Assembly: GCA_030248215.1 (NCBI GenBank)
Contig: JASANG010004062.1
Span: 62,001 to 126,000, forward strand
Direction: 5' to 3'
From: Enoplolaimus lenunculus
Lineage: Eukaryota > Nematoda > Enoplea > Enoplida > Thoracostomopsidae
Length of the DNA: 64,000 nt
Below the pieces are notes generated by a model. It saw nothing but the letters and a program-made list of their open reading frames with translations, was not told the origin of the DNA and did no database searches. Position numbers and translations under genes: made by a program. Each line of letters starts with the position of its first letter. Positions within the stretch are counted from its first letter, which is position 1. This document shows positions 1 to 11,500 of this stretch, in pieces.

Positions 1-128
1 CCCGCGGAAAAATTTGGGTCCCCTAAACAATTTTCAACCTTGCTTGTAAGTCATTGAAAACACTTGTACGTCTCTCCTGAAAAAATTTTCATCCCCCCAT
101 ATCAAGGTGAGCTGATTACGGACCTGGT
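1..128 (-). repeat. G-family short interspersed element, cut by window edge
   Basis: This is the reverse complement of a repeat of about 160 bp seen more than ten times in the window. Full copies run from a GCCCGTAGCCAGCTCACC-like end, through a G-run and a TTTTCAGGAGGG block, to a TTGGCTACGGGC-like end. The two ends are short inverted repeats, so a MITE is likely. The left part of this copy lies outside the window. Confidence 0.75.
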
Positions 129-133
129 ACGTA

Positions 134-1969
134 GTATTAAATACTATGTAAACGCTTTTGCACGCGAGTGGAGCGAGCGACAAAAATTTCTTGGCTTGTA
201 ATTCTTATCCAAAAACATCCTGTTTAACCGGACGTTTTGCTTGCGTTTTCAGAAATTTCGGCTCCCAACAATTATCCCTATCAAAATATATGCGAACGAA
301 AATAAACGATTGAAACCTTGAAATTACTCCAAATACTTCCAAACGTAACTTTGAACAAAATTCACTACTTATCAGCTCGTTGCTATCTTCTACTTAAAAC
401 ATTCCTAACGCATTTGTTTTTACTAAAATCATTCTAATCATTTTTATATTTCAAATTTAAAAAATCTTTTTTATTTTTTCAAAATATTTGAGAAAAGTTT
501 CAAGAAAAACATTCCGCAGGCGAATACATAATTCATTTTTGAAATTCTTGTACTTTTTTTACTTATTTTGAGACATTTGACAAAAAATTGAACAAATATT
601 TTAGAACTTTTTTTACAAAAATATTTCACTGCCCATTTATATCTTTAAATTGTTTTAAAATTAACACAGTTTTTTGTAACAATTTTTAAGACATTTAACA
701 TAGTAGTATTTGAATTTGATAAATTTTATTTTGTTTTACAAGGAATCAATGTGAAACGCAAGATAGAACTGTTCAAATCTATATTATTAAAGCTGGAACG
801 CTCTACATACATATTTTGAGCAGTGTTTCAGTTTTTGTTCACTTTTTTTAAAAAATACAGTAGAAAGAACGAATGTAAAAATTATTTATATATGGTAGCT
901 TTGTTTTTGTAAACAAGAGCGATGTTTCAAACCTATCCATTCAGTGTTGTGTAAAGCTGACAAAAAGTATATTGCTAAAAGTACACTAACGCGAGCCATA
1001 CATGACCAGTAGTAGGATTACAAATGTTACAACTACGTTGACTAGTATAGGTATATATATATTATTTACTCTTCAAAAGCTTAAACTAACTTCATTTAAG
1101 CTTAAGCTAATCCAGTAGTATTAAGCTGACTTTTAGAATAATTGAACTAACACATAGCGTTACGCTTAACCTAATTTAAAATCTTACGTATTTTTAGTTT
1201 ACGCTAAACTTAGTGAACTCTTTCGATACACGTAATTTCTGGGGTTCACTTGTTACTTAAACTAAAACAAAGTTTACTTAAACTCGTGATAAACCTAAAA
1301 TATGCTAGTTTCAGTAAAACTTAAAATTCTAGTTTATTTAGTCCGTCCAGCCATTTGCGTTTTACTTAAACTAATATTCAATGTTAGCTAAGCTATATAT
1401 AATTTAAGTTTAAATTTTTTAGAGAGCAGTAGTCTACAAAGTGTCCTACTACTCGTGGTACGACAAAGCATCCTTGACGATGCAACCCTTGAAAATTCGG
1501 ATCAATTAAAGTTTCCAATTTATCACTCCAAATCCAACTGGCTATTTCAACGAGTGGATATTGTCGCAGTGAACCAAATATTTACTTCGATGTAAACATT
1601 GGTTACCTTTGATAACTGAAAATCAATGGACGCCACGAGAACCTGGTGGAGCAACAATGGATCTGAGTGGAACAAACGACGACCCAGGAGGGCTCACACA
1701 GAGCCTAAGCGTTAATTAGTTTCGACCCCAGCCATAACTATTTTAGTGGAGAGAAGTCTGTATAACGCTTGTTACCTTGTTACCCTCATATATACCTAAC
1801 TGTGCGAAAATCAATTTGTGTCAAGTAAGATTTAGTTCACAGAATTCAGTTTGTTCAAAGTTATCTGAACGGGGATATATGAAACCCACAGACTCGGCTT
1901 TGGTTATAATCACCACTGAAATTTACTTCTGTCCCGTCCGAACAATAACGTATATATAACCCAATTGTT
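134..1969. other. AT-rich intergenic DNA without a recognisable gene
   Basis: No open frame of convincing length or composition is visible. The part from about 1071 to 1425 is rich in TTAAACTAA-like words. Its left end, from AAGCTTAAACTAACTT, recurs near 43430, so a diverged transposon copy is likely there. Confidence 0.5.
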
Positions 1970-2133
1970 ACTTTTGACAGGCGTAACAGTAACATAAGGC
2001 CGAAGTTTCATCGTAAGGGTAAGCCCAAAACGTAAGCTTAAGCCTATGCTTATGCAAAAAAATAAGTCTGAAGCTTAAGTTACTTTATTATAGTCCCACA
2101 AAACAACGGTTGGCCCATCAAAGTAACATGGCC
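1970..2133. repeat. TTAGGC-core MITE, diverged copy
   Basis: The copy runs from a GTTACTTTT-type end to an AAGTAACATGGCC end. A short interior of TAAGCC words is followed by the diagnostic AAAAAATAAGTCT block. Ends and interior match the TTACTTTTAGGGGC class of TTAGGC-core elements described at 29517-30137. Confidence 0.6.
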
Positions 2134-2179
2134 TAATATACAGCAGGCTTAAACAGTCGATATATTCCTTCCCGTAATT

Positions 2180-2356
2180 GGCCAATATAAAGAACAAGGG
2201 CGGAACAGTATTATAAGCTTATTCCTAAGTCTAAGCGTAAGAATGAGTTTATTCCTAAGCCTAAGCCGAAGCCAAGCAAAAAATCAGTCTAAAGCTTAAG
2301 CTTACTCTATTCAAGTCCAGCAGAAAAACGTTCCGCCCTTGATCTTTACATGGACC
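2180..2356. repeat. TTAGGC-core MITE (GTAAAG-end class)
   Basis: The left end is GGCCAATATAAAGAACAAGG and the right end is the inverted counterpart, CGTTCCGCCC..GATCTTTACATGGACC. The interior holds TAAGCCTAAGCC words and the conserved AAAAAATCAGTCTAAAGCTTAAGC block. Confidence 0.8.
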
Positions 2357-3199
2357 CCAGCGTAATTGACTAAACCGGTGAACTTGTTAGCTGTCTGCCT
2401 GATTGGAGGTAAAAATATTCTCCCTGGCTCGAAAACTACCGTTCGTTTCTGTACCAATTGAACTGAAACGCTAGCGATGTCCTTTAGTCTAATGATGACG
2501 TAAGTGACCTTCAACTGAACGCCACCCACACCAGATGTACACAAATACCAAACTCATGCTTAATATCAAATAGCTATGTAATCTCTTGCTCAACTGTGTC
2601 AAATTGCGAAATGTATAAATAGGTCTTGTAACTTTTGAAACGGTCAAATTCCTAAAACTTCTAAAATAGACTGAACCAGCTGCTCAACTTGTTAAGGAGG
2701 GCTCATCAACAGAAGTTTGTATAGGGATTCCAAATGGCTTACAAACCGAACTCAAATGGTTCTATTGGGGGTCGAAAGCTTTTCTATGCAGGGTTCAAAC
2801 TCGTTCTGGCGTCCCTGGCGCAACAGTATCCAGATCTGGCATTACAAACGTGAACAAATATATACATTTTCTACATTTGAAATGTAACAAAAAAACAACA
2901 AATATAAATAAAATGTATACAATTTGAACTGGAGCACAGTATAGAAGGAAAACAGCCCCCAAAATACACGTAAAAACATAAACTACAGTATGTATTTATA
3001 CAGCGCACAACTCGATTCTGTCGACTCTCTGAGCTTTACTTTCACACACGGGAAACTCATTTTAGCTCGAGTTACTGTATCGCAAGTGATATATATGTTA
3101 ATATGTATGTATGTATGTTTGTATGTGTATATATGTCAAATTTGACTATTATCGAACTTAGCCAAGACTTTACGGTTGAGCTATACTTTTAAATTATTT

Positions 3200-3440
3200 T
3201 AATACCGTTCGGCGCCGTCCATCACCGTGCGTCACGGTGCAATATCCGTAAGCGACAGCGCCGGACGGGTGACGGACGGCGCCGGACGGGTGACGGACGG
3301 CCCCGTACGGGTGACGGACGGCGCCGGACGGGTGACGGACGGCCCCGTACGGGTGACGCACGGCCCCGTACGGGTGACGCACGGCGCCGGACGGGTGACG
3401 CACGGCGCCGGACGGGTGAAGACGGCGCCGTACAATAAAT
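3200..3440. repeat. GC-rich 21-bp minisatellite
   Basis: About eight 21-bp units, CGCCGGACGGGTGACGGACGG with CCCCGTACGG variants, lie at about 3259-3432. GGCGCCGT words flank them on both sides and may be inverted ends of a host element. Because 21 is divisible by three, several frames on both strands are open here. Those repetitive frames are not evidence of coding. The GC content stands out sharply from the AT-rich surroundings. Confidence 0.85.
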
Positions 3441-3698
3441 ATGACGCAACCCGTAGACTTAATTTGGGGGCGCTTCCGTAGGCACGGTTTGCGTCTAAGG
3501 TTAAGTCAAGCCTCGGCCTGTTCAGTCATTATGTGCGGCAGAAACTTTTAGTTGGTGGGAACACAAAAAAAGATTTGAAGAGTTTTGTTTGTGTGAGAAA
3601 CATTTCTTTAGAAGATTTCAAAGTTTAATTGGTGTTTGTAAATTCAAACGAAACCTCTGTTGCTGGTACGTTAGTATATGTATTATACACAGATACAG

Positions 3699-3823
3699 GC
3701 GCGTAGCCAGCTAACCTTGCTGGGGGGGGGGCTAAAAAATTTTCAGGAGGGGCAGGCATATAAGGGTTCTCAACGACTTACCTACAATCAAGGTTGAACA
3801 TTTTCTGTGGGCCCAAATGTTTC
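3699..3823 (+). repeat. G-family short interspersed element, right end lost
   Basis: It starts with GCGTAGCCAGCTAACCTTGC, followed by a ten-G run and the TTTTCAGGAGGGGC block of the family. The copy breaks down before the terminal GGCTACGGGC end. Confidence 0.7.
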
Positions 3824-3864
3824 CAGGCAATATATACATATATATATTTATCTACACATACGTT

Positions 3865-4048
3865 GTCCAATATTACTTTTAGGGCCGCAACAGTAGATTA
3901 AGCGTATTCTTAAGCCTAAGCCTAAACTTTTGCAAAAGCGTATTCCTAAGTCTAAGCCTAAGCCTAAGCAAAAAATGTAGTCTGGAATGTAAGCTTACCG
4001 TGTTACAGACACACCACAAACCGGGACGGCCATAAAACAACATGAGCC
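3865..4048 (-). repeat. TTAGGC-core MITE (TTACTTTTAGGG-end class)
   Basis: The terminal inverted repeats are GTCCAATATTACTTTTAGGG and the complement of AAACAACATGAGCC. TAAGCC tracts fill the interior. The copy is flanked by catacgtt (3857-3864) and catacgtg (4049-4056), an 8-bp target duplication with one mismatch. Confidence 0.85.
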
Positions 4049-4978
4049 CATACGTGTATCAGAAGGTATATACGTCCCTTGATGTTTCTTTAGTATATTT
4101 TTGCTAGAGATATGCTCCTAGATTCACTATAGACTGTGAGTCCAATTTGTTTACCATCACTTCTAACACCCATACCCGCCATATATAATTTCAATGGGTA
4201 TGTCAAAATTACGTACATAAGCGTAAGTTATTGAGTAAGACATTTTCAAACAAGCGAACTTCGACAGCTCTTAATCGGAAACACAACACAAAGTCAAAAA
4301 CGTTCAGTTTAAAAAATGTGCTAAATTTCGAAGCTTTAGCTTATTTATTATGCATCATACAGCCATGTGTATGGCTATAGGTAATATCCAGGTTTAATGA
4401 GGGTCATACTAACCATTTAAGCATATATAGGGTTTTGGTTTTAAACCTATTTGTCTCAGAAGCCTAAACATAAACGTAATCCTGAGCGTAAAACTTGTGG
4501 GTCTCTAAGTTAGCCAGTTTCTCTGGCGCCATATCAAAAGGCTCTTAAAATGGTCCGATTGAATAGCGACAGTTTGACGCATTCAACGCTATCCACTAAT
4601 CATAAGCAGCTTTACGGTATTCAGGACCACAACCGTAAATATCTGGCATCCGATAGGTTTATACCGGATACTGAAACCGGATACAGATATCAGTTTTTGC
4701 CGGATATTAAACCTGAACCGGATGTTCGGGGCGCGTTGTTGCTCATCATGTTGTGGCTCATTCAGTTTTTGACGGATATTAAACCTGAACCAGATGTCCG
4801 GACGCACCCTACTGCCCCGGTCTGGCTACACGCGCTAAATGAGCTTCGATTAGTTGTCATTTTAGGTTAAATACACAACTTTTAAGTTGCGTACAAAGCT
4901 GGAACTTATTCTATGTTCAACGTAAAATTTATATAATAAATGAAATTAAAATTTGAAAAAATCAAGCATTATCGTTGC

Positions 4979-5156
4979 GGCCGATGTTACTTTTAGGGGC
5001 GTCCGGGTTTCTGGTGGGTCTCTAAACCAGTACGTTTAGATTCGTGATTACATTTTTTGCTTAGGCTTAGGAACACAATTTTGCAACACTTAGGTTTAGG
5101 CTTAAGCGTAGGACTACGCTCAATCTCCTGTTAGGCCCCTAAAAGTAACATTGACC
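4979..5156 (+). repeat. TTAGGC-core MITE (TTACTTTTAGGG-end class)
   Basis: The ends GGCCGATGTTACTTTTAGGG and CCCCTAAAAGTAACATTGACC are inverted repeats. Two TTAGGC-like tracts flank a CACAATTTTGCAACAC spacer, as in other copies of this class. The flanks atcgttgc and atctttgc form an 8-bp target duplication with one mismatch. Confidence 0.85.
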
Positions 5157-5217
5157 ATCTTTGCCGTAAAATGGACCATAACGGGTCCGAGTTCAAGTAC
5201 GCTTTTGAGCGTGTAAC

Positions 5218-5389
5218 ACGACAATTCGTCAGCTGACAACTTGTAAAACCGAAATCTCGTCAACTCGACAATTTGTCGCCCATCGTTATATTATGTTGTG
5301 GGTTTTGGATTAGAGTTAGGATTATCATACAGTTTACGCGTAGGTTTACAACATTGTCGAGCAACAAGTTGCCGAGGACGAATTGTCGC
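5218..5389. repeat. D-family MITE with CGACAATTCGTC ends
   Basis: The ends are CACGACAATTCGTC and GACGAATTGTCG, which are inverted repeats. Further CGACAA words lie just inside. Related copies are at 19698, 37411 and 46143. The interior has short TTAGG-like stretches. Confidence 0.65.
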
Positions 5390-5536
5390 ATATTCCCTGT
5401 TCGGAACTCAACGACATTTAAAGTATTAAAAAACCTTGAGGGGAACGCTGTTGGATCCCTACGTTTGTTCGTTCATAACCCACTCTAATCTCGCAAAATT
5501 TAAACGTAAAATCGCTCTATATCAGTTTTACTTTAA

Positions 5537-5701
5537 AGGCTAGTAGCCAGCTCAACTTGATACCGGATTCTAAAAATTATTCAGGAGGGGCATTCAATGG
5601 TTTTCAACGAGTTACAAACAATGTTGAAACTTTTCTAGGGGACACAAATTTTTCCAGGGGGCGCTGAGACCCCGTGGCTCCAACCCTTGGTTACGGGCAC
5701 G
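5537..5701 (+). repeat. G-family short interspersed element
   Basis: A diverged but nearly full copy. It runs from GGCTAGTAGCCAGCTCAACT, through ATTCAGGAGGGGCATTCAAT, to CCCTTGGTTACGGGC. Confidence 0.7.
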
Positions 5702-5983
5702 ATCCTTTATTGTGTGTCTTTTTGGTTTAAATAACGGATGACTAACATATTCGAAGTTTACCTTTTATTTTCAAAACAATTTCGAAAAAATATTTTAAAA
5801 AATTTGCCAACATTAACGTCATAAACAGGAAACAGTGCCCGAGGGGCGGGGCTGATGACAGAATGACACAGGGAGACAAACGCAATTACAGTAATACCGT
5901 AAAATCTTGGGTGGTCAATCTAACTGGGGGTAGGCCGTGTCCGTGTCTGCCCAAACAAGCAAAATGTTTTAGTTCCTTGACCG

Positions 5984-6174
5984 GGTCCATGTTAAAATCA
6001 GCAGAGGACCGTTTTTCTGCGCGACTGCAATAGAGTAAGTTTAAGCTTGACTTTTTGGCTTAGGCTTCGGCTTAGGCTTAGGCTTAGGAATAGGTTCATC
6101 CATACGCTTAGGCTTAGCCTTAGGCTTAGGAATATGCTTATACTACTGTTCCGGCGCTGTTCTATACATGGACC
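5984..6174 (-). repeat. TTAGGC-core MITE (TATAGAACAGGG-end class)
   Basis: The copy ends in CTGTTCTATACATGGACC and starts with a diverged inverted end at GGTCCATG. The interior is a near-continuous TTAGGC run broken by GAATAGGTTCATCCATACGC. Confidence 0.75.
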
Positions 6175-6685
6175 AACCAATGGGTTAAAAGTTCAACATT
6201 CACAGCTCTTGCATACGCTTTGCCTGTTTGAAAATCATTGATAAACAAAGATAATAAACGTGTAATGCGCAACAACGTTGAAACATCGTTTAAAAAAGCT
6301 TAAAAACACACACCTGATGATGCAAACAGTATTAAAATTGCTAAAAAATACTGATAAAAGCCAGTATCGCATTTTGTTAAAACAACTAAATACTTAAAGG
6401 CTGTTTCATTCAGCCCTAACAGGCATAAATACCTGGAGATGCCTGCTATCGTTACATTACTGCCAAGGTAGAGATAGGGGCGTAGTCTCAGGAATCCATT
6501 TCGGGAAACATTCTCATGTAAAAGCGTTTTGAGACCGAAGCGATCAAGAAACATTGTTTGAGCTTTACGACCCAGAATGCCAGACACGTTCGTTGGTTTC
6601 TTACCCAAAACGGAACAGTTCCACACCACCGCAAGTGGACCCTGTATAGCTGAGGGTCGTAAAAGTGTAATATCTATTATATTAA
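6175..6685. other. Intergenic DNA; unassigned open frame on the minus strand
   Basis: A 109-codon minus-strand open frame (6300-6629) begins at GTG and has hydrophobic stretches. I recognise no family, no clear splice borders and no motif, so I do not call it a gene. Confidence 0.3.
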
Positions 6686-6948
6686 CCCTTTCTCACATGA
6701 ATATTTTCTGTTTCCCGTGAGACCTACTTTTATGCTAGGATTCGAACTCCAGTGACTGGAGTGGGAGGCGTATACCATCACTACTCAGCTATAGGAGCTT
6801 GACGCTCGAGCCCGAGGGGGCTCTCACGTCTTGTGGTGATTTAGTACTATGTATACGTGTTGCAATTGTTAAACACGGTGCGATATATACTAGTTAACGT
6901 ATATACACTGCGCTGAGTTGCCCATGAGCAACTCAATGTGAGAAGGGG
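6686..6948 (-). repeat. piggyBac-like MITE carrying a tRNA-like sequence, copy 1
   Basis: The element starts CCCTTTCTCACATG after TTAA and ends CAATGTGAGAAGGGG before TTAT, a one-base change of TTAA. CCCT-type ends with TTAA targets fit the piggyBac superfamily. On the minus strand the middle (about 6739-6807) contains an A-box-like TAGCTGAGTAGTG and a B-box-like GTTCGAATCC with CTCCCAC between them. That resembles a tRNA head, but the acceptor and T stems do not pair well, so a working tRNA is unlikely. Confidence 0.75.
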
Positions 6949-6981
6949 TTATAGATAGTAAACTGAAAATTTTTCGCTTAA

Positions 6982-7246
6982 CCCTTTATCTCACATGAAT
7001 ATTTTCTATTTCCCCTGAGACCTACTTTTATGCTAGGATTCGAACTCCAGTGACTGGAGTGGGAGGCGTATACCATCACTACTCAGCTATAGGAGCTTGA
7101 CGCTCGAGCCCGAGGGGGCTCTCACGTCTTGTGGTGATTTAGTACTATGTATACGTGTTGCAATTGTTAAACACGGTGCGATATATACTAGTTAACGTAT
7201 ATACACTGCGCTGAGTTGCCTGCGGGCAACTCAATGTGAGAAGAGG
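6982..7246 (-). repeat. piggyBac-like MITE carrying a tRNA-like sequence, copy 2
   Basis: This second copy lies 33 bp after the first and is nearly identical to it. It is flanked by exact TTAA at 6978-6981 and 7247-7250. The same A-box/B-box region is present on the minus strand. Related copies are at 41020-41175 (opposite orientation) and 30856-30938 (internally deleted). Confidence 0.8.
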
Positions 7247-7250
7247 TTAA

Positions 7251-8511
7251 AGCTGTAACGCCCTACATACGTAATTTAGACGTTGTTCCAGCACTAAAGT
7301 AAACAAACTTTTTGACAATACAATACGTGCGCAGTATGGACATATAAATATTCTCCGAAAGATATTGAAAGTACGGATTCATTGTTATTGTCAAGTTTGT
7401 GTCAATGTAAACCTATGCTTTAAGATTTCGACATGCTAATGAAGAATTCTGGTAAACACTCGAAATACTGGCAAATTTGAACGATGTACATGCGTGCACT
7501 ACGTTTACTACTACAAGCATATTTCTAAACCTAAGTCTAATGCTACTCTAAATCGTACAAAAGTGTGGATTTTTCATTGTTCTTTCATTGAATTTTGGAA
7601 ATATACCGTTCTATCTTCGGGTTCATGATGCTAACAGTGGCGGGTGCAGAAATTTCCGACGGCCAGGCGGCGGGCATATGCCAACATTTCACGAACAAAT
7701 GGCACCAAAGGTTCTTCGCTTTGTTGGACAAAAACTTGTGTAAAAAAATTAAAATTTAACATTCGAGTAATTGGAATTTAATTAAGTCCAACTGTACAGT
7801 AATTATTTGTGTGGCTTTTAGCTGTTTTTATATGCGTAAAAATATGTATGAACATGTGCGAAAACTTAACATTTACTACTAGAAAGTTTTGGATCCGCCA
7901 CTGTGTGAACCTTACAGAAACTGGGCTCTTTCAAACTGCTCACACACTTAAAGTTAAGCATAGGGATATGCTTAGCGTAGGCATAGGATTAAGGATTAGG
8001 AAAAGGTTTAGCGTTTGGCCACAGCTTGGATCAACGTTTTCCGAACCAACCCTAAGCCTAGGCAGGAGCGTATCGAGAGGTAGGGGCGGGGGACCGCGGC
8101 CTCTCCAATCGGAATCAGTTCGTGCGTAACAAAGCGGAACTGAGACCGAGACCGAGACCGGCCAATCCTGGGGCCTACTACTGAAGACTATATTTTCTCG
8201 CTCATTGTGTTTCACTTGTATAAGCTTTGCTCTTAATCATATGAACACGATAGTGTTCATATATATGATTCGCGCATCTCAGGCGCGTATTTTCAGTTTA
8301 GTTCGCATGTTGGTGCTCAAGTAATATCAGACCTGTATCGTTTAAATTTTGTACACTGGTATCCTGGTACGTAGGGAATATTTGTGCCAAAGGATTTTGC
8401 AAACCAGTGTGGTCTTCAATAGTTACGGTTAAAAAACTTCTTACAGAAAGTGCACGAAATTTTTCATTTTGGTTCAACACTTTTTACACGTTAGCTATGC
8501 AATTTTACGAT
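7251..8511. other. Intergenic DNA
   Basis: I see no supported gene. Around 7955-8070 there are degenerate TTAGG-like words. At 8010-8170 lies a GC-rich patch with a short GAGACC repeat. A hairpin of ATCATATGAACAC-type arms sits at about 8236-8270. Confidence 0.4.
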
Positions 8512-11500
8512 TATAACTTTCACCACTTTATAGAGCTTACGGCTGGTTTCACCCCAACAGTCGGTTTCACCCCAACGGTTGGTTTCACCCCAACGGTTTG
8601 TTTCACCCCAACGGTTGGTTACACCCCAACGGTTGGTTTTGCCCCAACGGTTGGTTTTGCCCCAACGGTTGGTTTTGCCCCAACGGTTGGTTTCACCCCA
8701 ACGGTTGGTTTCAACCCAACAGTCGGTTTCTTCCCAACGGTTGGTTTCACCCCAACGGTTGGTTTCACCCCAACGGTTGGTTTTGCCCCAACGGTGGGTT
8801 TTGCCCCAACGGTTGGTTTCACCCCAACGGTTGGTTTCACCCCAACGGTTGGTTACACCCCAACGGTTGGTTTTGCCCCAACGGTTGGTTTTGCCCCAAC
8901 GGTTGGTTTCACCCCAACGGTTGGTTTCACCCCAACAGTCGGTTTCTTCCCAACGGTTGGTTTCACCCCAACGGTTGGTTTCACCCCAACGGTTGGTTTT
9001 GCCCCAACGGTGGGTTTTGCCCCAACGGTTGGTTTCACCCCAACGGTTGGTTTTGCCCCAACGGTTGGTTTCAGCTGAGCGGTTGGCTTCACCCCAACGG
9101 ATGGTTTCATTTCAACGGATGGTTTCACCCCTACAGTCGGTTCCACCCCAACGGTTGGTTTTACCCCAACGGTTGGTTTCACCCCAACGGTTGGTTTCAC
9201 CCCAACGGTTGGTTTCACCCCAACGGTTGGTCTCACCCCAACATTCGGTTTCACCCCAACGGTTGGTTTCCCCCCAACGGTTGGTTTCACCTCAACGGTT
9301 GGCTTCACCTCAACGGTTGGCTTATAACTTTCACCACTTTATAGAGCTTACGGTTAATTTCACCCCAACAGTCGGTTTCACCCCAACGGTTGGTTTCACC
9401 CCAACGGTTGGTTACACCCCAACGGTTGGTTTTGCCCCAACGGTTGGTTTTGCCCCAACGGTTGGTTTCACCCCAACGGTTGGTTTCACCCCAACAGTCG
9501 GTTTCTTCCCAACGGTTGGTTTCACCCCAACGGTTGGTTTCACCCCACGGTTGGTTTTGCCCCAACGGTTGGTTTTGCCCCAACGGTTGGTTTTGCCCCA
9601 ACGGTTGGTTTCACCCCAACAGTTGGTTTCACCCCAACGGTTGGTTACACCCCAACGGTTGGTTTTGCCCCAACGGTTGGTTTTGCCCCAACGGTTGGTT
9701 TCACCCCAACGGTTGGTTTCACCCCAACAGTCGGTTTCTTCCCAACGGTTGGTTTCACCCCAACGGTTGGTTTCACCCAACGGTTGGTTTTGCCCCAACG
9801 GTGGGTTTTGCCCCAACGGTTGGTTTCACCCCAACGGTTGGTTTTGCCCCAACGGTTGGTTTCAGCTGAACGGTTGGTTTCACCCCAACGGTTGGCTTCA
9901 CCCCAACGGATGGTTTCATTTCAACGGATGGTTTCACCCCTACAGTCGGTTCCACCCCAACGGTTGGTTTTACCCCAACGGTTGGTTTCACCCCAACGGT
10001 TGGTTTCACCCCAACGGTTGGTTTCACCCCAACGGTTGGTTTCACCCCAACGGTTGGTCTCACCCCAACATTCGGTTTCACCCCAACGGTTGGTTTCCCC
10101 CCAACGGTTGGTTTCACCTCAACGGTTGGCTTCACCTCAACGGTTGGCTTATAACTTTCACCACTTTATAGAGCTTACGGTTGGTTTCACCCCAACAGTC
10201 GGTTTCACCCCAACGGTTGGTTTCACCCCAACGGTTGGTTTCACCCCAACAGTCGGTTTCACCCCAACGGTTGGTTTCACCCCAACGGTTGGTTTCACCC
10301 CAAGGGTGGGTTTGCCCAACGTTTCCCCACGTTTATTGCGCCAACGGTTGGTTTCGCCCCAACAGTTGGTTTCACCCCAACAGTTGGTTTCACCCCAACG
10401 GTTGGTTACGCCCCCCAACGGTTGGTTTTTCCTCAACGGTTGTTTTCACCCCAACGGTTGGTTTCACCCCAACGGTCGGTTTCACCCCAACAGTTGGTTT
10501 TGCCCCAACGGTTGGTTTCAGCTGAACGGTTGGTTTCACCCCAACGGTTGGCTTCACCCCAACGGATGGTTTCATTCCAACGGATGGTTTCACCCCTACA
10601 GTCGGTTCCACCCCAACGGTTGGTTTTACCCCAACGGTTGGTTTCACCCCAACGGTTGGTTTCACCCCAACGGTTGGTTTCACCCCAACGGTTGGTCTCA
10701 CCCCAACAGTCGGTTTCACCCCAACGGTTGGTTTCACCCCAACGGTTGGTTACACCCCAACGGTTGGTTTTGCCCCAACGGTTGGTTTTGCCCCAACGGT
10801 TGGTTTTGCCCCAACGGTTGGTTTCACCCCAACGGTTGGTTTCACCCCAACAGTCGGTTTCTTCCCAACGGTTGGTTTCACCCCAACGGTTGGTTTCACC
10901 CCAACGGTTGGTTTTGCCCCAACGGTTGGTTTTGCCCCAACGGTTGGTTTTGCCCCAACGGTTGGTTTCACCCCAACGGTTGGTTTCACCCCAACGGTTG
11001 GTTACACCCCAACGGTTGGTTTTGCCCCAACGGTTGGTTTTGCCCCAACGGTTGGTTTCACCCCAACAGTCGGTTTCTACCCAACGGTTGGTTTCACCCC
11101 AACGGTTGGTTACACCCCAACGGTTGGTTTTGCCCCAACGGTTGGTTTCACCCCAACGGTTGGTTTTGCCCCAACGGTTGGTTTCAGCTGAACGGTTGGT
11201 TTCACCCCAACGGTTGGCTTCACCCCAACGGATGGTTTCATTTCAACGGATGGTTTCACCCCTACAGTCGGTTCCACCCCAACGGTTGGTTTCACCCCAC
11301 TGATTGGTTTCACCCCAACGGTTGGTTTCACCTAAACGGTTGGTCTCACCCCAACATTCGGTTTCACCCCAACGGTTGGTTTCCCCCCAACGGTTGGTTT
11401 CACCTCAACGGTTGGCTTCACCCCAACGGTTGGTTTCATCCCAACGGTTGGTTTTACCCAAACGGTTGGTTTCACTCCAACAGTTGTTTTGCCCCAATGG

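Noticed and set aside
3194-3481. Four overlapping open frames in the GC-rich minisatellite
   Set aside because: The 21-bp unit keeps frames open by arithmetic; the peptides are pure repeats.
6739-6807. Functional tRNA gene (also in 6982-7246, 24044-24205 and 41020-41175)
   Set aside because: A and B boxes are present, but acceptor and T stems do not pair and no T-run follows at the right distance. They are repeat-borne tRNA-like heads.
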